DNA of 64,000 bases from MFD01213-c1 sp963704405. Its GTDB lineage: Bacteria > Planctomycetota > Phycisphaerae > Tepidisphaerales > Tepidisphaeraceae. Of the stretch, positions 7,281 to 16,824 are shown piece after piece; within the stretch, counting starts at the first letter, position 1; each line of letters starts with the position of its first letter. The notes under the pieces were generated by a model. That model was given only the letters and a program-made list of their open reading frames with translations, had not been told where the DNA came from and did not search any database. A program made the position numbers and the translations under genes. The DNA is taken from the NCBI GenBank assembly GCA_963704405.1, contig OY969903.1, forward strand, positions 3,038,001 to 3,102,000, in the 5' to 3' direction.

Positions 7281-10200
7281 TTGTTGGCCGGTGGAAACAT
7301 CACAATCGCCAACAGCTTGACGGTCATTGTCAACTCTGGAGTAGAAGGAGCAGCGCAGCCTTCAGGCGAGCCCATAGATCTGAACCCTCAGTTTGAGGCG
7401 GCAAAATCATATATCAACAAGTACGCCATCGATGCCGCATTGGGCGTGCTTGAGAAAATTGAGAGTGACAATCAGCATCGATTCACGAATTTCACTTGGG
7501 CAAGGCTTCTCGCGCTCCGGGCTTCTGCGCTGTACCTTAAAGGCGACGGCCCCGCCGCCGCGAGACTCTTCCTGAAAGCAAAGCAGAACCGTCCAGACGG
7601 AGACGAGCCCGCGTTCTGGGAAATCAATGCCCATAAGATGCTGGGAGATGGGTCAAAGGCATTCCTATTGGCAACCGATGCCAAGAGTAAATACGGCGAA
7701 TCCACCAAGATTGCGACCGCGTGGCTGCAATCCGCACCCGAGTCGTTCAGTTTCGCGCAACTCATTGGGGAGATTCCAGTTCATCTCCAGACAGAACCGG
7801 AAGTAGCTATTGGACTCGCAATCGCCGCACAAATGCGAGGATTGGACGCAGAAGCAATCAATTACGCCTGGATAGCAGCGGACAAAGCTACGGATATGGT
7901 TGATGCCAAGGTGCTTTGGGCATCAATGACCATAAGCCAGTTTACAAAGGCAGAACTGCTGCCCGCGGTACTGGAGAAAGATCGCGATTCAGTTTCAAAA
8001 GCGTGCGGTGTGATTCGCAATGCCATTGAACGCACCCGAAGCGCGAACAACGCAGCTGTACAAGCGCATGACTACATGACTCTGAGCGTTGGGGAGTTGG
8101 TCCTCGGCCACATCAAAGAGTCAGATGAAGCGATCGAAACCGCGTTTAAATTGCTGCCAGATCATGACGAAACGCGCAGGCACTACTCGCTGTCATTGGT
8201 TCGCCGCAACGAGTTGGACAAAGCAATTGTGGTTCTGGACCGCGACATTGTGTCGAAGCCTGTGCAAATGCAACTCCTCTGGGCGCAGTTACGCGCACAA
8301 CGAGCAGTTGAAGATGATCTCGCGGTCGCTCTTGAGATACTCAGAACAAATTTGGATCGCCTCGACGGGCTCGGTGACCGCTTTCGTGCCTCTTGGGTTG
8401 ACACGCTGGTCAAAATCCTCATCGAACAAAAGCAGTTTGACGATGTTGAACTCGCGTTAAAAGATCTGGCTATCTCCAAGCATTTGCTGCAAGGGTGCGA
8501 TTTGATCCTTGCGGGCGAGTCACATTTGGCACAAGGAAATGTTGAGATGGCGCGCACCATGGCGCTGAGCGCCGATGAGCAATTGCAAAGTATAAATCCG
8601 ATCGACAATCAAGAATTGGCGATTCTCCTGCAACGCCTGGATGAGAAACCTCGCTCACTCGCAAGGTGGAAGAAAGCGATCACTCCGTTTTCGTCAGTCC
8701 CGAAACTTCGGCAGGTCATGGTTCTCGCTTCCCAGGTTGAAGATAAGGAATACGTCCTGCAACTTGGAGGCGAGGTTCGATCGCGCGGCGTATTCGACGT
8801 GTCGCTGATAGATATCGAGTTAAATGTGCGGCTTGACGTTAGTTCGATCAAAGCCGCCGAGTTCTTGACGAGCCTTATCGAAGAACTTCCAGAAGAAAAG
8901 CTGCGACGATATCTCCGGATGCGTCGTTCGCTGTTGGGAATTGAACTCAAGCGCGACGATCTAATCGAACGCGATCTGCAAAAATTGCCGCACTTGCTGG
9001 AAACCGATGAAGACATCTGTGATGCGGTAGTTGTCGCCGTCCGGCAGATCAATTTCTCGCAAGCAATCCATTTCGCCTATGAGTTGTTTCGAAGATTCCC
9101 TGATTCGAAATCGGCCAACTGGGGCATGATCATCGTGATCATGCGAGATCCTCGCAGCATCCCCGCCGGGGCGATTCCGGAAGTGACCACAGTTGCCGAA
9201 GACACGGCAGTCTTCATCAAGAATATTAATCAGCCCGGAGACACATGGTACGTCATAGAGGGCCGGCGAGATGTGAAGCCGAGCCTGAATGAGATGACAA
9301 AAGACGGTCCCGTCGCTCTGGCGCTCCAAGGCAAATCAGCGGGAGATGAAGTTGAAATAAAGGAAGCATTCGGCACATCGCGGCGAGTGCGCATTGAAGC
9401 AATACAGCACAAGTGGTTGTTTCGATTCCAGCAGTGCCTTCGGCAGTTCCCGATCAAGTTTCCCGAACAGACGATGTTCAAGACGTTTTCCGTTAACGAA
9501 TCGCTGCCGGTGGAAGAGGGATTCCGCGAAATCTTGGGTTTCATGGACAGCGAGGAGGTTCGACATGAAAAGGCATTGGCGGCGTATCGAGATAACATCG
9601 CGGTACCGCTGGGGCTTTTGGCAACTGGATTGGGTACGACGATCTTCGGTGCAATGTCACAGATCGTGGCAACGAACGATCTTCGCCTTCGGTGTTGGTC
9701 GGGAATCCCAGAGCGGACTGTTGTAGCTGAGGCCGCGCTAGTCTCTCCGCTTAAGATCGTTCTTGAAGCCTCAGTGCTCGGAACATTATTTTTGTTGGAT
9801 GTCTATTTCAACTTTGCTCCATACACCGATATGGCCAATTGGCCGTTTAAGTGCCTGGTTTCAGAGCGAACCATGGAGGAGATGGAAAAGTATCTGGAGC
9901 GTCTGTCATCAACTGATGAACGGCTTAGAACTCAGCGGTATGGTGGTAAGATTATAGCTCATATCACCTCATCCGAAGAGATGGCGAGATTCTCAGAACG
10001 GCTGAGACCCAAGTTTGGCAGCTTGGTGGATGCGATTAAGAAGCACTGCGAAGTCGTACCTGGCTCGCCGCTAACACATGTTCCTATTCATCTCCGAAAG
10101 GCGATCAACTGTCTGGGTGCTGCCGGGCAGATTCCATTAACCTTGCAAAGACGCATGATGCAGTGCTTTGGACCGACGATCAGATTCTTGGGGAGATCGC

Positions 10201-10693
10201 CACAGTCGAACTGAAGTGTCAGTGTGTGTGGTCTCAAGTTGTTTGGAAGACGGTGTTGCGATCACATCCAGATATGTATCGGAAGGCCTCCATATACCTT
10301 CTTTCGCTCAAATACGATGCGACATTCTTCACATTTGACGACGCGGTCTGGGCGGCGGAGCAGGCCGGTTGGAACTGGAAGTTGCCGCCGTTCACAGAGG
10401 TCGTGAGGTGTTTTGGCCGAACTTCCATTCCAACTGACCAGATGCTTGGCTTGGCGCTGCACCTTCTGAAATCTGTCTGGTTTAGTCCCATATCTGGCTT
10501 ATATGCAAGCGACTTCACACTGAAACTGCTGAGCGAGTTACGGCATCGAGATCCCAGCCTTAGAGTGGTACGTGATATGAAAATTCACATCGGCCGCATT
10601 TTTGGACTGAATGTAATTGCCGCCGCAAATGTTAGTCGCCTCTTCGAGACATGGCTTCGCGCGAACCAAAGCAACCGAATCATTATTCCTTAG
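7281..10693 (+). CDS. TPR / GreA-C-like / PIN nuclease protein (one frameshift near 10150)
   Basis: Residues 1 to about 630 are TPR-like helical repeats (for example YLKGDGPAAARLFLKAKQ, SLVRRNELDKAIVVLDRDI). A GreA/GreB C-terminal-like beta domain follows (WYVIEGRRDVKPSLNEMTKD, ...VALALQGKSAGDEVEI). Then KIVLEASVLGTLFLLDVYF looks like the first strand and acidic residue of a PIN domain. The first frame stops at 10214. The second PIN motif, HDAVLWTDDQILGEIA, lies in the next frame and runs on through CVWSQVVWKTVL to the stop at 10693. The joined protein would be about 1130 aa. The start is TTG at 7281, without a clear ribosome site, so it is uncertain. It is probably an RNA-targeting effector of a conflict system; function not demonstrated. 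Confidence 0.65.
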
Positions 10694-10790
10694 CATGGTG
10701 CCGATACAATCATATGCTTCGAGAAGAGCGTGGGCCGTTCGGCCAGTACTTGTTTGATGTTTCTTATATCACTCACGAAAAGAAGCTTGC

Positions 10791-11822
10791 CTATACCTGA
10801 GCGATTCTCCGACCAATCGCTAATGATGGCGATCGAGCAATGATGAGATCATCGAATCCATTGAGCGAAATGTCATATTCGATCTGGCTAACGCCGGAAA
10901 GCGTCGGCCCCGCAAACGTCGATGGAATGATTTTCGGAAAACCGTCGGTGACCAGATAGAGATGAGCGTGTGCAATACGAAATCGAGTGGATAAGTATTC
11001 AGTTGAATCGGCAGCATTGTATCCGGCATGCGCCAGCCGGGAGAAAAGATCGCTCTGTACATCGTCACAATCTACGAAGACTTCAACTAATGAGTCGATC
11101 AACTGTGGTAAAGATTCGGAGGCAGTAACCTCTTGCGCGACCGCAAGACTAAAGAAGAATAAATCTCCCTGGACGGGGTGGACAAGCTGGTCTAAGCCAT
11201 TGATATGGTGAGTAACAGGGCTGCGTGCCAGGGTTGCCTTCACCTCAACCGCATTGCGAGCGAACTCAAAGTCATGTCGTGAGCCAAACGGCCCGCGCCA
11301 TGCTGAGACCGCGGCTGCGGGAGAGAGGTTTGGTAATAGCCAATGACGTAAGAACCAAAGTTCTGCGAAAAGACCGAGCACCTCTGACGGGCTTAAGACT
11401 TGCCGCGGTCCGCTGTTCCAGAATCTTCGCCACTTGGCAATTACCCGGAGGATCACATCGCTCGCTGACGTGTCGCTAGTCGCGAGCTTTTGCGCAATTT
11501 CGGCAGCAACAAGATCGAAGGAATCGTATCCCAGTGGGTCAAGGCAGACGATATCTGCATAACGGGTGATCTGATCAGTCGCCGTTGCCAATTCTCGCGT
11601 GTCGATGCTGATTCCGCGGCTCTGCGTATCCCGAACATCCGCGTCTTCATCCTTCAGCTTGACCAACACATGTCGGCGAGATTGTTTATCTACGGCTGCG
11701 AATACACGATCGGTAATGTCCGGGGTGAGCAGTTTTGCTCCCAAGGCGTCGACATGCTCGGGCATGCTCACCAGACCAGACCAGATGGATGGGTTCACCT
11801 TGTTCAATCGGCAAGTCTCCAA
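10791..11822 (-). CDS. PD-(D/E)XK motif protein (DUF4420-like)
   Basis: 343 aa. The nuclease signature is WRGPFGSRHDFEFARNAVEV followed by KAT: the Asp of HDFE and the E-x-K of EVK fit the PD-(D/E)XK active site. The N-terminal NPSIWSGL and later GDLFFFSLAVAQE also match the DUF4420 family as I know it. Such proteins are typically encoded beside Z1-domain helicases/endonucleases and AIPR proteins in predicted restriction-like operons. Here a Z1-like C-terminus precedes it, with the Z1 stop (11804) overlapping this start by 19 bp. The true start may be the GTG at NPSIW. No AIPR gene follows, so only part of the system remains. Confidence 0.75.
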   Translation of the reverse strand: METCRLNKVNPSIWSGLVSMPEHVDALGAKLLTPDITDRVFAAVDKQSRRHVLVKLKDEDADVRDTQSRGISIDTRELATATDQITRYADIVCLDPLGYDSFDLVAAEIAQKLATSDTSASDVILRVIAKWRRFWNSGPRQVLSPSEVLGLFAELWFLRHWLLPNLSPAAAVSAWRGPFGSRHDFEFARNAVEVKATLARSPVTHHINGLDQLVHPVQGDLFFFSLAVAQEVTASESLPQLIDSLVEVFVDCDDVQSDLFSRLAHAGYNAADSTEYLSTRFRIAHAHLYLVTDGFPKIIPSTFAGPTLSGVSQIEYDISLNGFDDLIIARSPSLAIGRRIAQV

Positions 11823-12166
11823 CCGGCGGTACCTTCCAGATAGGCCTCCACAGTGAGCGGCGGATCGGCCGTTCTGGGGAACGATATTGCGAGGCCGATC
11901 AAATCACGAGAGAGCGGCCCGTCGGGATCGGCGTAAAGCGGCCGACGGCTGCCGTCCGGCTTTTTATCAAGTCCAGACTTCCGGGAAATTGGATAGATCA
12001 GCAGCAATCCGTTGGCGGGATTTCGTTGCATTCTCCACGCCACACGCGGTGACAGCTTCTCGCCTCCTGCGGACGCCAGCGCAATCTGATCTTGCGCGTC
12101 TTTTCGGTCTTCGTCCGAAAGGGAAATTGCCTCGTCTTCCTGTTCACTGATGATTCCCAGGGAATC
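11804..12166 (-). pseudogene. C-terminal remnant of a Z1-domain-like protein
   Basis: About 120 residues ending at a TGA that overlaps the start of the PD-(D/E)XK gene. Recognisable pieces are NPANGLLLIYPIS and RDLIGLAISFPRTADPPLTV then EAYLEGTAGW. These match the end of Z1-domain proteins, which lie directly upstream of DUF4420 genes in intact operons. Upstream (12167-12347) there are further coding-looking fragments in three different frames (for example NLRVVELLDAPLAIG and GEPLLMVTVALLGSE), so the gene is truncated and scrambled, perhaps by the serine recombinase next to it. The family assignment is tentative. Confidence 0.5.
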
Positions 12167-12347
12167 GGTGGCTCCGAGCCGAGAAGCGCCACCGTAACCA
12201 TGAGAAGCGGTTCGCCTTTGCTCGTGCCCCGATTGCCAGGGGCGCATCCAGCAGTTCGACGACACGAAGGTTCGTGGTTTCTGCTTCTTTCCTTGGTTGT
12301 GAACCCCGTCTCCGTCTTCGTCGCCGTTCCATTTTTGATGCTCCTGA

Positions 12348-14340
12348 TCACGCCGCGCGGCGTGATCTTCTGCTGCAATGACATTCGACACTTTGGTTCT
12401 TGGGATATGTGAACTGGCATGTGCCGTCACCCAGTTTCAGAAACAGGCTGGAATCGCGGTGTGTACGGAGGCCAATCAATGACTCCGAGTTGGCTACTGT
12501 ACACATCGTGGAAATTGCGTTATTGGTGTCAGACAGGGCAATCCACGTCGGCAGATGGAACACGAACTCCACTTCCTTGGTTTCCATGTCTGCTTCAAGC
12601 CTGCTGGTGAACTGAGCCAGTACATCCATTAACTGGACGGGCGGCAGATGAGGAACCTCATTCGCTAAATCCAGAAGGCGATTTTTCAGGGCCGCCACCA
12701 CCGCATCAGGGTCGATGTTTGTAACGGAGCGCTGTTTCAACAGCATTTCCAGTTCTGCATCGAGCGCATCACGCTGTGCTTCCAGCCGATTGATTTCGGG
12801 CGCGAGATCAGCCTGTGTCTTTGGCGTCAGCGTGCCGCACGTACAAAAGCAATTGATCGCGAACTTCCTGTCGCTGCTGCTGTTTCGCTTTGAGCAGTTC
12901 ATCGCCTTGGCCCGCAATGGCGATCTGATTTTTAACGTGTGCAAGCAGTCTTGGTTCGAGTTCGGGCCAGTCGTGGAGTGTCGCGCTCAGAACATCGAGC
13001 ACGCCTTTCTCCAGTGCATTTGCATTGAAGATGCGGCCGTAGATGCTGCCGGCCGAGAGTTCCTTCTTGGCACGCTTATGGCGGTAGATTCGAACGGGCC
13101 GTCCATGCGATCCAGACGAACTGCCCACCAGTGATTGTTTGTCCTGTTTGGCCCGCAGCAGAGGAAACAGTAGGTATGGACTCGTTGTGCGCTTCTTCTT
13201 GTTTTTCGGAGTCCACGTTGGATCAAGCCGTCGCTCCCACGCCTGCGTCTGTTTCGCCATCGCGATCTGGCGAAGGTTCTCGTCCTTCAGGAAATTGACC
13301 AGATGAGGCTCATCTCCTTCGTGCCAGTCCTCCTTGGCACGAATGACCGGCTTAATGCTGTTAGCGGTGGTCAGCACCTTGTCATCATGCTCCACTTTTT
13401 CTGGACCTTTGCGATTGCGACGGAAATATCGCGCTGACGACTTTCGATTGGCGATGGCGACTGAGGTGTAGTCCTCATTGTTGTAGATGCTGGAAACCTG
13501 TCCTTCAGTCCATCGTCCACCCATTGGGGCAGGACGGCCGATGGCATTCAGGTGCTGCGCGATTTTCCGAGCGCTGCGACCTTCCAGATAGCGCATGGTG
13601 AAAATGATAATGACTGTTTCCTGCTCGTAGGGAGCGCCCAGCACCAGAAACACGAGTTCGGATTTCTGCTTCTTGTAATGACCCACCTTCCCGCCACCGA
13701 CAATTCCGTAGGTGTCGATCAGCTTCAATTCAGGCCAGCTTCGCTTCTCTTGGAGTCCGTTCCGTTTGTCAATGATGACGTGGAGCGGAGTTCCGTCGCC
13801 ACGACAATAAAGCCGGTAGCAGCCGAATGGCGTTCTGCTGTGTGCGGAAATACGCCGCGACTCCAAGGCGTACTGCCCACCTTGAGCGCTGCGTTGCCCA
13901 GTTGAAGAAGCCGTTTCCTGAGCGGCGTCTGCCTTTGCAGCTACAAGGGTGTTTTTGAACGGAACGTTATCGGGTAATCCATCTCCCGGCACGATTAAGC
14001 GGATTCCACGCCGTTTCAGTTCGTGTTCGAACCAGAAGTAATGATCTGCGCCACCACGCGTGGCCCGATCAATTCGCTGGGACAACACATATTTGAATCC
14101 ACCAACCGTGTCGGCGAGGTCGAGTACAGCGCGCATGTCGGTTCTGTTGCCGGGCAACGAACCGGAGAGGTCTTCTTCCACGAAGTCCTTCACATGAACC
14201 ATCAGCCGCTCGTCTGCCCAATTCTTTAGATAAAGCAGTTGTGCGAGGTCGGAGTCCTGCTTTTCCGAAGCATCGCTGACGCGGGCCATACGCACGTAGC
14301 CCTCGCCTTCAAACTTTTCCAAGTCTTCCTTCGAAATCAT
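12348..14340 (-). CDS. Large serine recombinase (resolvase/invertase family), one frameshift near 12830
   Basis: Site-specific recombinase. The catalytic domain starts at ATG 14340, preceded by GGGGGAA. It shows GEGYVRMARVSDASEKQDSD, with the Ser of RVS as probable nucleophile, and FKYVLSQRIDRATRGG. A recombinase domain follows (ARKIAQHLNAIGRPAPMGGR, WTEGQVSSIYNNEDYT), then a Lys/Arg-rich zinc-ribbon-like part and a coiled coil. The first frame stops at 12808, just after RDQLLLYVR. The next frame supplies the expected coiled coil, ADLAPEINRLEAQRDALDAE, ending at 12348. Intact length would be about 660 aa. It may have moved an older element into the Z1 region. Frameshift by sequencing error is as likely as decay. 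Confidence 0.8.
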
Positions 14341-14569
14341 TGCTGTTCCCCCGTAAAAATTGCTGAATGTTTTTGCTGATCTCAGATCGGGCCATCGCCG
14401 CGAGCAGCGAGTCCAAAGCAAGCACCAGTCGGCGTTCCACCTCCGTTGGCGCGCGAGTTGGGATTACCCGAATTGGACGATGACGCATCCGCTTGATTGG
14501 TTTTCCGCCAGAGGGCAACTGAATTCCTTTATTTTTCGGGGAAAAATGTATCGAAACCTCAAACGAACT

Positions 14570-15106
14570 TCACTTGGACGATCGCGAACTCGACAAAAAC
14601 CGAAGGTTGGTGCGAACAAGCTGCTTCTGCGGTACGCCTGCCCGCAGAACAGGCTTGGTTTCCTCACGGAAAACCTGGTGAAACAGGCTCGGGCCGATCG
14701 CGGACCGAACGGACCCGTACTTGAACGGGTCGGTCCGAAGATTCGCAATCAGCCCCGCCATGTCTCCACCACTGGCTTCCAGAACCAGATCAACGCATCG
14801 GGGTACGTCCGTGCAGTGGACAGTCTTGTAATGCCCTACGGTGTAGAGCATGTCGCCCATCCGCATTGGGCCATTCGCATTGATCCACTGGATCGCGATT
14901 CGCTCCACCATTTGGCGGATTTCCCTTGCACGCGTGGTCAACACTTCAGAAAGATTTAACCACTGTTGAAGGTCGTTCTCGGGCTCATCGACACAGAGCG
15001 CTGATGCGGACTGCTCAATGGCGGCAATCGTGTGGGTTGCCAGCATCGGAAGGTTTGTGTCAGTCTCGGAAAGCTCGTGCTCATCTGCTTCTTCGTGTTC
15101 GAGCAT
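14570..15106 (-). CDS. Hypothetical acidic protein of the element
   Basis: 179 aa from ATG 15106, chosen because TAGGAG stands 6 bp upstream. The N-terminus is strongly acidic (MLEHEEADEHELSETDTNLP), the rest mixed alpha/beta with GHYKTVHCTDVPRCVDLVLE. It lies between the serine recombinase and another unknown gene, all on the minus strand, and is probably co-transcribed with them. No family recognised; a role as accessory or regulator of the recombinase is only a guess from position. Confidence 0.6.
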   Translation of the reverse strand: MLEHEEADEHELSETDTNLPMLATHTIAAIEQSASALCVDEPENDLQQWLNLSEVLTTRAREIRQMVERIAIQWINANGPMRMGDMLYTVGHYKTVHCTDVPRCVDLVLEASGGDMAGLIANLRTDPFKYGSVRSAIGPSLFHQVFREETKPVLRAGVPQKQLVRTNLRFLSSSRSSK

Positions 15107-15134
15107 TTTTACTCCTACTACGTGAGAGGGGCGG

Positions 15135-15878
15135 TTAAACTTCGAGACTTTCGCTGAATGATTGGGATCGCGATTGTGAACCATCGGTCGGCATGTAGCT
15201 CGCCAGGACTCGGATCACCCGTTTCGCGACCTGCGAATACAGATTTGTTCGCAGCCACGGTGTGATGTCCGCTTCGACCCACCGTGCCCACTTGATCGTC
15301 CCGCCGGTGGGACCATCTCCGAAATAGCGAATCATGTGCTTGTATGCAGCTAGCGCAATCGCATGACATTCCCCGCTTTCCAGGCCAAACGTGTCAGATG
15401 AGGAGATGATCTGTGGATGCGCCAGACAATCATCGGCGTTAATGTCGGCACTGAGATGTTTGCCCGCCACTCCCAGTAAGCGAATGTGCAGATCAAGTAG
15501 AGCAACACCATCATCTCGTCGCGTCACAAGTTCCAGGCTGACTTCAGAGGCTATCTTCACGACTGCGCCTTTCGGGTTAGTGATTTCTGTATCAGCCGGT
15601 TTCGCGCCGGCAAATTTTCTGGCCTTTAGCTTTTCAAGCGATATCGCAGCGCCGAATACGGGGTTGCTCTGGTCGCGTAACACTTGCCACCGTGGTGGTG
15701 GATGTCCAAGTCGAATTCGTCGAGCATGGAGATTGCCTCGATCGACCTGCCAAACCTGCGACAAGGTGCTGTCAGGTAGCTGCCAGTTGACGGATTGCCA
15801 GAAATCATCAAACCGACTGCGGTTCCTTCGGCCCGGAAAGGGGCCATTCCCGATGAATACCTGATTGAAATGCTTCAT
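15135..15878 (-). CDS. Hypothetical protein of the element
   Basis: 247 aa if it starts at ATG 15878 (MKHFNQVFIGNGPFPGRRNR). An in-frame upstream start at 15914 is possible but lies in the likely promoter region (TATATT-rich, 15889-15905). Segments include NWQLPDSTLSQVWQVDRG and ALLDLHIRLLGVAGKHLSAD. No recognised motif. It is divergent from the excisionase-like gene at 15956, with only about 80 bp between them, so the two probably share a control region. Confidence 0.6.
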   Translation of the reverse strand: MKHFNQVFIGNGPFPGRRNRSRFDDFWQSVNWQLPDSTLSQVWQVDRGNLHARRIRLGHPPPRWQVLRDQSNPVFGAAISLEKLKARKFAGAKPADTEITNPKGAVVKIASEVSLELVTRRDDGVALLDLHIRLLGVAGKHLSADINADDCLAHPQIISSSDTFGLESGECHAIALAAYKHMIRYFGDGPTGGTIKWARWVEADITPWLRTNLYSQVAKRVIRVLASYMPTDGSQSRSQSFSESLEV

Positions 15879-15955
15879 TCCAAAAAATATACACCATGAC
15901 GTATAATTATTCAAGTGCCTAATCTGTATCGCGACCTAACGCCGATCATGTATTC

Positions 15956-16144
15956 ATGGCGGTAGTCGGAACTCAGGAAGCTGCGAAACAGATGGGAGTA
16001 TCGGTGCGGCGTATCCAAGCCATGATAACGAAAGGTGTAATAGTCGCTCAAAAGGTGGGTCGCGATTGGCTGATCGATGAATCTGAATTAGCGCGTCTGA
16101 CTTCCGTTACCCGACGACCTGGCCGACCTCGTAAAAAAAAATGA
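15956..16144 (+). CDS. Excisionase-like helix-turn-helix protein
   Basis: 62 aa. GTQEAAKQMGVSVRRIQAMI is followed by TKGVIVAQKVGRDWLIDESE, the MerR/excisionase-type winged HTH (HTH_17-like), and ends in a basic tail RRPGRPRKKK. Such proteins bend DNA at attachment sites or regulate the integrase. It is the first rightward gene after the divergent control region at 15880-15955. Family call good; whether it acts as excisionase or repressor is not known. Confidence 0.8.
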   Translation: MAVVGTQEAAKQMGVSVRRIQAMITKGVIVAQKVGRDWLIDESELARLTSVTRRPGRPRKKK

Positions 16145-16173
16145 TCGCCCCCGCGAATTGCACGCGGCTGCCA

Positions 16174-16314
16174 TCAGGCCCGACGACGGCAGGCTTCACG
16201 GGCGATCGACAGCCCAGCGGGATGATTGTCGTCATACCACGACTGGGCTTCTATTCGATTGCCAAAGAACCACCAACCGGCTAGCCCGGCGGGCATGGCG
16301 TTCTCGCAGCGCAT
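16174..16314 (-). CDS. Candidate 46-aa small protein, Trp-rich
   Basis: Short frame on the minus strand, MRCENAMPAGLAGWWFFGNR then IEAQSWYDDNHPAGLSIARE. It is preceded by a strong ribosome site (GAGGTGA, 5 bp before the ATG). It converges on the excisionase-like gene. Downstream on the same strand are a short GC stem (CCGCG/CGCGG) and a run of nine Ts (complement of 16133-16141), consistent with termination. No known family. The good ribosome site and the otherwise empty 450-bp interval are the support. Confidence 0.45.
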   Translation of the reverse strand: MRCENAMPAGLAGWWFFGNRIEAQSWYDDNHPAGLSIAREACRRRA

Positions 16315-16595
16315 GCGATCACCTCAACGCCATATCATTTCCAGACCATCCTTCTCCGAAGCTTCCCCATTCTGCGCAGCGATTTTTCACTCGCACAGTC
16401 TTTTCTTTCGATCGTGAAAAACTTTTGATCGCGCGCGGTTGCGGTGGAAGTACCCAATTAGTGTGGAACGCAAATTCGCGTGCGCGATTCATGTCGAAGT
16501 TTCTGTTGTGCCACCACCTACCGGCTACTGATGAAGCATGTGCTTCGCATACGGTGAAGATTTTGGTGTGCGACGAAAACAGAAAGGTCGTTAAA
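16315..16595. other. Control region between the small gene and the second HTH gene
   Basis: About 280 bp without a convincing frame on either strand. It should contain the promoter for the 46-aa candidate and for the rightward HTH-integrase pair. An inverted motif GATCGTGAAAAACTTTTGATCG (short GATC-centred arms, about 16408-16430) is visible but not interpretable. Confidence 0.35.
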
Positions 16596-16793
16596 ATGAG
16601 TGTGTCGAATGAAGCCAGCGTAATCGCAGTATTACTGCGTGTTGATGAAGTGGCTCAGGTTCTGGGGATCAGCGTTCGAACGGTGTGGCGGCTGGTGAGC
16701 AGTGATCAATTGGCCGCGCCGGTTTCGATCGGCCGCTGCAAGCGATGGCGTCGGTCGGATGTCGAGGCATTCGTTTCGTCGTTGGACGAATAA
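16596..16793 (+). CDS. Second excisionase-like HTH protein, directly before the integrase
   Basis: 65 aa from ATG 16596 (AAAGG upstream): LLRVDEVAQVLGISVRTVWR then LVSSDQLAAPVSIGRCKRWR and RSDVEAFVSS, a standard HTH_17 excisionase/AlpA-type fold. The integrase GTG follows 31 bp after its stop, so the two are probably one transcription unit. Likely recombination directionality factor for the element. Confidence 0.85.
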   Translation: MSVSNEASVIAVLLRVDEVAQVLGISVRTVWRLVSSDQLAAPVSIGRCKRWRRSDVEAFVSSLDE

Positions 16794-16824
16794 TCCAATT
16801 GGCTGCTGGGAATTGGGAGAAAAA

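Noticed and set aside
7281..10693. Programmed ribosomal frameshift joining the TPR and PIN parts
   Set aside because: No slippery heptamer or downstream pseudoknot was seen near 10150, and similar one-base breaks occur in dnaA, ispD and mfd, so error or decay is simpler.
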